DNA of 20,026 bases, taken from positions 1 through 20,026 of the forward strand of contig CALDIF010000042.1 in assembly GCA_937901905.1 (NCBI GenBank), given 5' to 3'. Positions 15,984 through 20,026 of the stretch are shown one piece after another. The notes beneath the pieces are model-generated. The model saw only the letters and a program-made list of their open reading frames with translations. It made no database searches and had not been told where the DNA came from. Source of the stretch: an uncultured Porphyromonadaceae bacterium (GTDB lineage: Bacteria; Bacteroidota; Bacteroidia; Bacteroidales; Muribaculaceae). A program made the position numbers and the translations under genes. How positions within the stretch are numbered: position 1 is the stretch's first letter; every line of letters starts with the position of its first letter.

Positions 15984-16081
15984 GTCGCAATAGTGTTACA
16001 CCTGTCGCATGGTCGTTAACGGTTTCGATGAGATGTCCCTATATAGGCAAGCGTTGAGGTAATATTGCAGTTTACTTGTTA

Positions 16082-16357
16082 TCAATCAGGTTTTCTTTGT
16101 CTAATCCACCTCTTCAACCGATTATATCCCTCTACTCCGAGAATTGTAAGTCCACCGTACTGGCATGTTTTAGCCAAGCCGAAGAGAACTGCCCATAGAA
16201 TTCCCTTGGCCGTAGTGCTGATAGGCAGTAACATTTGGGCGAAAGAGAGGGCATAGAAGGGAATGCAACAAAGAAGCACAATCACTCCGGTCCTGAATGA
16301 AAGGGATTGAAGCCGGGACTTGACCTTGGCGCAAACTCGGTTTATAGCAGTTCTCAT
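16082..16357 (-). CDS. Small conserved membrane protein, function unknown
   Basis: This 91-residue protein has a basic N-terminus (MRTAINRVCAKVKSRLQ), a first membrane helix at about 23-44 (GVIVLLCCIPFYALSFAQML), a second at about 50-75 (AKGILWAVLFGLAKTCQYGG), and a basic C-terminal tail (NRLKRWIRQRKPD). The LSFRTGVIVL and FGLAKTCQYGGL stretches look familiar from uncharacterised small proteins of Bacteroidota, but I know no function. It lies 81 bases after the carbonic anhydrase gene on the same strand without a clear terminator, so the two may share a transcript. The basic ends suggest both termini are in the cytoplasm. Confidence 0.65.
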   Translation of the reverse strand: MRTAINRVCAKVKSRLQSLSFRTGVIVLLCCIPFYALSFAQMLLPISTTAKGILWAVLFGLAKTCQYGGLTILGVEGYNRLKRWIRQRKPD

Positions 16358-16438
16358 GCTATTGAATTTTACACTTGAATTGGGGTTATAATAAAAAATA
16401 ATAGGTTGGTCGTATCCGATTACAACAGTTGCGCCGGG

Positions 16439-16990
16439 TCATGTGAGACAGTGTATCTCTTCCAACGCTCCTGTTTCTGAATTAATGATGAACCCTCTAA
16501 CCACAATATCACTCGGGACAAGTGGGTGTTTCTTAATGGTCGCAACTGTCTTGCGCACCGATTCCGGAGTGTCCTTAAAACCCTCCAACCAATGGTGTAG
16601 GTCAAGTCCGCACTTTTGTATCGTGTCAAGTGTTTCGGCTGCTACACCACGAGCAATCATCGCATCGTGAAAATGGTCGTAACTCATGTGGCAGGCTCCG
16701 CATTGGGTGTGAGCCACAACCATAATTTCGTTCACTCCCAACTCGTAGATCGCAACAATAAGGCTTCGCATGGCTGAATCGAATGGGGCAATTACAATAC
16801 CACCTGCGTTTTTGATAAACTTTGCATCACCGTTTTTTAACCCCAATGCAGCCGGCAGCAATTCGGTCAACCTTGTGTCCATGCACGAGAGTATCGCCAA
16901 CTTTTTGTCGGGATACTTACTTGTCAAGTAAGGTTCGTAGCCTTTAGATTCTACGAACGATTTGTTGTATTCAATAATTCGGTCTATCAT
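16439..16990 (-). CDS. Beta-class carbonic anhydrase
   Basis: This cytoplasmic zinc enzyme converts CO2 and bicarbonate into each other, supplying bicarbonate to carboxylases. The 183-residue protein shows the beta-class metal site: C36 and the D38/R40 dyad in SCMDTRLTE, and H94 and C97 in AHTQCGACHM. FIKNAGGIVI (58-67) is the other conserved block. The length fits the short beta-carbonic anhydrases found in Firmicutes and Bacteroidota, without the long N-terminal helix of the plant type. The ATG at 16990 follows a promoter at 17013-17048. C100 in the GAC motif is normal for the family. In CO2-dependent gut bacteria such an enzyme would help bicarbonate supply; that is inference. Confidence 0.93.
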   Translation of the reverse strand: MIDRIIEYNKSFVESKGYEPYLTSKYPDKKLAILSCMDTRLTELLPAALGLKNGDAKFIKNAGGIVIAPFDSAMRSLIVAIYELGVNEIMVVAHTQCGACHMSYDHFHDAMIARGVAAETLDTIQKCGLDLHHWLEGFKDTPESVRKTVATIKKHPLVPSDIVVRGFIINSETGALEEIHCLT

Positions 16991-17012
16991 ATAGTCTCAT
17001 TTAATCAGGTTA

Positions 17013-17048
17013 CAAATTTACTCAATTTTCTTTAGAAAAACACCAAAA
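17013..17048 (-). promoter_or_regulatory. Promoter of the carbonic anhydrase gene
   Basis: On the minus strand, TTTTG (17044-17048), a 23-base spacer and TAAATTTG (17013-17020) are present. The spacer is at the long end of the known range. It lies 22 bases before the ATG at 16990. Confidence 0.5.
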
Positions 17049-17310
17049 CACCCTCATCAATGTGCGAATCGGTTGAAAACATGATTAATTCAGTTGTATA
17101 TAATTATCAGAATACTGTAACCGCACAACAAGAAGTTTTATGACTAACCATAACAGTGCATACCCATCGCAATTTTAATCAACCGATTGCTATGTTGTCA
17201 AGAACGTCGTCACACCGTTGAGCAAGACCTTTAGATTGATAAATCTGCCATTTGTGTGGGGCAAATGAAAAGTGTATTGGCAAAAGTGTTATAATAAGAC
17301 GAATTTTCGG

Positions 17311-17318
17311 TAATTTTG
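17311..17318 (+). promoter_or_regulatory. Putative -7 element of yjbQ
   Basis: TAATTTTG fits TAnnTTTG, 37 bases before the yjbQ ATG. No good -33 TTG is visible at 19-20 bases upstream, so the promoter is only partly supported. Confidence 0.45.
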
Positions 17319-17355
17319 TGACCGAGTTAAACAAGATAAGCCAAAGAGTTGAAGA

Positions 17356-17769
17356 ATGATTAAACAAGTTGTAATTACGCTTGCACCCAAGGTGCGAGGC
17401 TTCCATTTGGTCACAAACGAGATATTGCGACAATTGCCCAAACTGCCTGATTGCGGTATTATAAACATCTTTTGCAAGCACACGAGTTGCGGATTGTGCA
17501 TTAACGAGAATGCTGATCCTGATGTGCGTGTAGACATGGAAACCGTTTTCAATCGTCTTGTACCTGAGAATTGCAAGGAATACCGACACACGTGGGAAGG
17601 CAAAGACGACATGCCCGCTCATGCAAAGTCCGTGTTAAGTGGTGTGAGTTTGACTGTGCCAATTACCGCAGGACAAGTGAATTTGGGCACTTGGCAAGGA
17701 ATTTATTTGTGTGAATATCGCACCTATGGAGGACCGAGAAAGTTAGTCGTGACTATCATCGGAGGATAA
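17356..17769 (+). CDS. yjbQ: YjbQ/UPF0047 family protein
   Basis: The 137-residue protein is of the YjbQ (UPF0047) family, normal in length. It is annotated as a secondary thiamine-phosphate synthase because members show weak activity of that type; the real role in the cell is not settled. Visible conserved blocks are FCKHTSCGLCINENADPDVRVD (about 38-59), the histidine in YRHTWEGKDDMPAHAKSVL, where family members carry a conserved His pair, and GTWQGIYLCEYR near the C-terminus. No signal peptide or membrane helix is present. The ATG at 17356 is the first in frame. It is a single gene, convergent with tRNA-Ser, with a strong hairpin between them that may stop both transcripts. Confidence 0.92.
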   Translation: MIKQVVITLAPKVRGFHLVTNEILRQLPKLPDCGIINIFCKHTSCGLCINENADPDVRVDMETVFNRLVPENCKEYRHTWEGKDDMPAHAKSVLSGVSLTVPITAGQVNLGTWQGIYLCEYRTYGGPRKLVVTIIGG

Positions 17770-17811
17770 AACAGCCCAACTCATATCAAAACAACCCCAC
17801 CTATCCCCTAT

Positions 17812-17856
17812 ATATTGAACAAAACCCGCTGATTTTCAGCGAGTTTTGTTCAATAT
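17812..17856 (-). terminator. 21-bp terminator hairpin after tRNA-Ser and yjbQ
   Basis: Arms at 17812-17832 and 17836-17856 pair over all 21 positions around a three-base loop. On the minus strand the only imperfect pair is a U-G wobble; on the plus strand it is a C-A mismatch. This favours a function in the minus-strand (tRNA) transcript, two bases after the tRNA 3' end. It may also stop yjbQ transcripts. Confidence 0.8.
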
Positions 17857-17858
17857 CG

Positions 17859-17943
17859 CGGAGAGAGAGGGATTCGAACCCCCGGTGCATTGCTGCACGC
17901 CGGTTTTCAAGACCGGTGTAATCGACCACTCTACCATCTCTCC
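17859..17943 (-). tRNA. tRNA-Ser(UGA)
   Basis: The minus strand folds into a class II tRNA of 85 bases. The acceptor stem is GGAGAGA with TCTCTCC and discriminator G. The anticodon loop CTTGAAA has anticodon UGA (17909-17907), which reads serine UCA and related codons. A long variable arm (GTGCA, GCAA, TGCAC) identifies it as serine type. The T-loop is TTCGAAT. CCA is not encoded. A full promoter lies upstream and a terminator downstream. Confidence 0.97.
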
Positions 17944-17970
17944 GAGGAGACGATTTCGTTAAATCGGGTG

Positions 17971-18002
17971 CAAAATTACTCATATTGATTTAATTCACCA
18001 AA
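17971..18002 (-). promoter_or_regulatory. Promoter of tRNA-Ser(UGA)
   Basis: On the minus strand, TTTG (17999-18002), a 20-base spacer and TAATTTTG (17971-17978, followed by C) make a full consensus. The start would be about 20 bases before the tRNA 5' end. A chance frame running through it is not a gene. Confidence 0.75.
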
Positions 18003-18174
18003 TTTTTCTTGCATTTGGGTTCATTTTTTGTTCGTGAAGCCTCTTGACAGTCGCCTCGACTTGTTGTTTTAAATCTTTTGGTGAAATTTTTATAAAGAAA
18101 TTGCTGCCATTTGCAACTATTTATGCCTCACGTTGCGTCTAATGACATAATAAGAAGTATAACATTATAAAATT

Positions 18175-19149
18175 TCAGGAGAGAAGGGATTTCAGTTTGC
18201 TCAATAAAGGTTTATGTTGGGGGAAGTGCATCTCCCACCACAAGGAGACTTTCTCGTGCAGGGGCGCATCGCATTTGACGTAGTCTCTCCAGGTGAGATT
18301 ATAAAACTCGCGCAATTTCCTACGCCAAACCTTTTTGTCCTCGTCGCTGAGTCGGTCGAAGCCGGTGACCAGCAGGTTGTACGTACGGTAGAGGAAGTCG
18401 GCATACAACTCGGGGTGCTTTCCGTGCACGTACCTATTCCATTCCATTGTGAAATCGTCGAACTTCTGCGTGGACATGAATTTCAAATCGGTGTGTGTGG
18501 TTGACAACTCTCGTTGAATCCAAAAATAGGTTATATCCTTGAGATAGATGAACTTCGAGCCGTTTAGGCAGATTTGGAGCGTGAGGTGGAAGTCGTTGTA
18601 TCTTGTCACATCCCAGTCAATTGTTTCCAGCAGCTCGCGGCGGTAAAGCCTGTTCCACAGGGCATGGCCGCCACTCCTTAATATTCTCCGTAGGATTTCG
18701 CGTTGGTCAACCGTTTCATAATCAGGTTTATCGATGGGGGCGATGTCTAACTCCTTGTCGTTGAAGAAAGGATAACCTATGCCGATTACGCACTGGCAGT
18801 CGGGATGTTGGGTTAGCAACGCGTGCTGTATTTCGATGACCTGCGGATGCAGCAGGTCGTCGGGGTCGGCGTTAAAGACGAACCGGCCTTTGCTATTGCG
18901 GAAACCTGTCTCGCGAGCCTTGTTGATGGTTCGGTTGGTGTCGTGGCGCACCAGGCGAAACCGGCTGTCTCTCTGTACCCATTGGTTGCAAATGTCGGCT
19001 GAATTGTCGGTGCTGCCATCGTCCACAAGAATTACCTCAATGTTTGTGTAAGTCTGACTGCTGACGCTGTCCAAGAACCTCTCTAAAACACCGGGATAGC
19101 GTGACGTTATATTATATACCGGAGAGAAAATGGAAACTAAATCATTCAT
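18175..19149 (-). CDS. Family 2 glycosyltransferase
   Basis: This 324-residue protein is a GT-A fold glycosyltransferase that would move a sugar from a nucleotide donor onto a growing glycan or lipid. The N-terminus LVSIFSPVYN (4-13) is the first nucleotide-binding strand. FLDSVSSQTYTNIEVILVDDGSTDNS follows (about 26-51) with the DDGS motif. FNADPDDLLHP (about 92-102) contains the metal-binding DxD equivalent, and GGHALWNRLYRRELLE the acceptor-side helix. The C-terminal 100 residues are charged and helical; no membrane segment is seen, so it is cytoplasmic or peripheral. Sugar and acceptor are unknown. The ATG at 19149 is the first fitting start. It stands alone, without other polysaccharide genes, between tRNA-Ser and a tRNA-Ser fragment. 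This is a setting where transferred genes often lie, though its base composition resembles the rest of the window. Confidence 0.9.
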   Translation of the reverse strand: MNDLVSIFSPVYNITSRYPGVLERFLDSVSSQTYTNIEVILVDDGSTDNSADICNQWVQRDSRFRLVRHDTNRTINKARETGFRNSKGRFVFNADPDDLLHPQVIEIQHALLTQHPDCQCVIGIGYPFFNDKELDIAPIDKPDYETVDQREILRRILRSGGHALWNRLYRRELLETIDWDVTRYNDFHLTLQICLNGSKFIYLKDITYFWIQRELSTTHTDLKFMSTQKFDDFTMEWNRYVHGKHPELYADFLYRTYNLLVTGFDRLSDEDKKVWRRKLREFYNLTWRDYVKCDAPLHEKVSLWWEMHFPQHKPLLSKLKSLLS

Positions 19150-19187
19150 CTTTTTAAATTTTGGTTCATCCGTTAAATATTTGATTT

Positions 19188-19213
19188 AAAACCTCGGCTT
19201 CGGTCAAGGTTTT
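19188..19213. terminator. Possible hairpin upstream of the glycosyltransferase gene
   Basis: Seven-bp arms AAAACCT (19188-19194) and AGGTTTT (19207-19213) enclose a 12-base loop, with six T at 19210-19215 on the plus strand. No plus-strand gene precedes it, so if it works it may instead be a leader or end structure of minus-strand transcripts from the right. Confidence 0.35.
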
Positions 19214-19279
19214 TTGTGTCTTTTGGTGGGTTAGGTGTTTAGGCTCGCGCTCACTGTCTTGTTCCAAATGACAATATTA

Positions 19280-19321
19280 AATCGGGTCAGGCTATTGAAA
19301 AATCAATGGCTAAACCCGATT
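19280..19321 (-). terminator. Hairpin after the tRNA-Ser fragment
   Basis: Outer arms 19280-19287 and 19314-19321 (8 bp, perfect) and inner arms 19291-19297 and 19304-19310 (7 bp, one T-G pair) form a two-part hairpin around a six-base loop. On the minus strand it begins four bases after the tRNA 3' fragment, so it was probably the terminator of that tRNA-Ser gene. Confidence 0.65.
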
Positions 19322-20026
19322 GTTGCGGAAAGAGAGGGATTCGAACCCACGAGATAAGCTTCCGCCAAATATTTCAACATCCTTAGTTCCAAAATCCATT
19401 GCGTTTATTTCAATATAAGGGACTTTTGCATCTCCGGCTATGGCTTGAGCAGTAAATTTTCTGCCGCTTCCCGGAGTTCCGTCTTGAGAATATATTATTG
19501 TACCTTTTGTACCCATTTTTCCGGATTTTATTTGCTTAACAATTTGTTCTGCTTCTTTTTTGGTAGAATTCCTGCCTGTCATCTGCTTTAGGGACTTTCC
19601 GGTATCAAAAACCACATCGACAGAACTATCATCATTTGATTTCTTCAAAAGATTAGTAGCTTCCTTAAGATAATTGTTAACATCATTTTCTGTAATCTCT
19701 TTTTTCCCGATGTTATAACTTACAATTTTTTTAATCAAACTGATTGTTTTATCCGGAAAAACACCATCAATTTGAGCAGATGCTGCTATCGCTTTTTCCA
19801 AAGCAGACTTTGTCAATGGAATATCAAATTCTTTTGCAATATCAGGATTCTCTTTAAAATACTTTATCATCATACCGGAATTTAAAAGAGGTATTTGCAT
19901 CTCTTGAAATTCGGAATAATTTGTAACATCTGAAAAAGTATAGTAATTATTTTTTGAATCATAATAAAGAAGTTTAAGATTTGACGGCAATTTATCACCA
20001 CTGCCGTTTAAAAATGGAGGAATAGC
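19310..20026 (-). CDS. Truncated AAA-like ATPase gene, 5' end beyond window
   Basis: The reading frame is open at the window edge (it enters with AIPPFLNGSGDKLPS) and ends at 19310, so the protein start is not seen. About 226 real residues are visible. The first 160 are Lys/Asp/Asn-rich and helical, and I do not recognise them. Then comes GTIIYSQDGTPGSGRKFTAQ and AIAGDAKVPYIEINAMDFG, closely like the Walker A region and next strand of FtsH/AAA ATPases, but with GTPGSGRK in place of GPPGTGKT. After VEIFGGS the similarity stops: the next codons (RGFESLSF) are the tRNA-Ser fragment read as protein. Walker B, sensor 1 and arginine finger are therefore missing. Base use is clearly AT-richer than elsewhere in the window, and no Bacteroides-type promoter is seen. 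It is probably foreign or from a different genome. Confidence 0.7.
   Translation of the reverse strand, partial: AIPPFLNGSGDKLPSNLKLLYYDSKNNYYTFSDVTNYSEFQEMQIPLLNSGMMIKYFKENPDIAKEFDIPLTKSALEKAIAASAQIDGVFPDKTISLIKKIVSYNIGKKEITENDVNNYLKEATNLLKKSNDDSSVDVVFDTGKSLKQMTGRNSTKKEAEQIVKQIKSGKMGTKGTIIYSQDGTPGSGRKFTAQAIAGDAKVPYIEINAMDFGTKDVEIFGGSLSRGFESLSFRNNRV
19326..19348 (-). other. 3' fragment of a tRNA-Ser gene
   Basis: These 23 bases match the 3' end of tRNA-Ser(UGA) (17859-17881) at all but one base. They hold discriminator G, the 3' acceptor strand TCTTTCC, the 3' T-stem strand CCCTC, the T-loop TTCGAAT and three bases of the 5' T-stem. Beyond 19348 no tRNA follows: there is no variable arm, anticodon stem or matching GGAAAGA. 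The next bases belong to a truncated protein gene. A fragment of just this part is what integration at a tRNA 3' end leaves at the far side of an element. Confidence 0.8.

Larger units (their letters stand above)
16991..17355. other. Divergent intergenic region, no gene recognised
   Basis: This 365-base stretch lies between the divergent carbonic anhydrase and yjbQ genes. It holds a minus-strand promoter (17013-17048), a plus-strand -7 element (17311-17318) and a 10-bp inverted repeat with far-apart arms (17067-17076 and 17179-17188). I found no protein or RNA gene. Confidence 0.5.

Noticed and set aside
17179..17622. 147-residue minus-strand frame opposite yjbQ
   Set aside because: It lies antisense to the well-supported yjbQ gene and shows no recognisable domain.
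16439..17769. Defence or metabolic island formed by carbonic anhydrase and yjbQ
   Set aside because: Both are common single housekeeping genes, divergently transcribed; nothing ties them into one system.
17801..17983. Minus-strand frame of 60 residues over the tRNA-Ser region
   Set aside because: It translates the tRNA promoter, tRNA-Ser(UGA) and its terminator; there is no protein family behind it.
1..20026. Search for a CRISPR array, insertion sequence or toxin-antitoxin pair
   Set aside because: No regularly spaced repeats, transposase motifs or typical toxin and antitoxin small genes were seen by eye.

Overview
The window looks like chromosomal DNA from a member of the Bacteroidota, most likely order Bacteroidales. 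The evidence is a fused LpxC/FabZ protein, a DUF4954 protein, a Lys-type short phosphoglycerate dehydrogenase next to SerC, and promoters of the Bacteroides type (TTTG, 19-20 bases, TAnnTTTGC), with almost no Shine-Dalgarno sequences. Family or genus cannot be fixed by eye; a Muribaculaceae-like gut bacterium is my guess.

Layout. Positions 1-378 are non-coding, with a promoter firing leftward off the edge and the terminator of the next gene. A DUF805 membrane protein with a Gln/Gly/Tyr-rich repeat tail (379-981, minus) is divergent from a DUF4954 beta-helix protein (1315-3171, plus). A five-gene minus-strand operon follows, read from 8965 down to 3181: TolC-like outer membrane protein, HlyD-type adaptor, two ABC-2 permeases and MiaA. 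No ATPase is encoded in it. Divergent from it is serC-serA (9184-11226, plus), the first steps of serine synthesis. A two-way terminator separates this pair from the lipid A operon lpxD, lpxC/fabZ, lpxA (14653 down to 11315, minus).

From 14.9 kb onward the genes are small and mixed: a GNAT acetyltransferase that may be made from a near-leaderless mRNA; a second GNAT gene broken by a 4-base tandem duplication; a small two-helix membrane protein; a beta-carbonic anhydrase; a YjbQ-family protein; tRNA-Ser(UGA) with a perfect promoter and a 21-bp terminator hairpin; and a family 2 glycosyltransferase.

The right end is odd. At 19326-19348 lies the 3' end of another tRNA-Ser gene with its own hairpin, but with no 5' part. 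Joined to it is an AT-rich reading frame that enters from beyond the window edge and is cut off inside an AAA-type nucleotide-binding domain with a changed Walker A motif. This is either the distal edge of an element integrated in a tRNA gene or a chimeric assembly join. Apart from this junction, the window is mostly ordinary housekeeping sequence, and I see no clear new multi-gene system.
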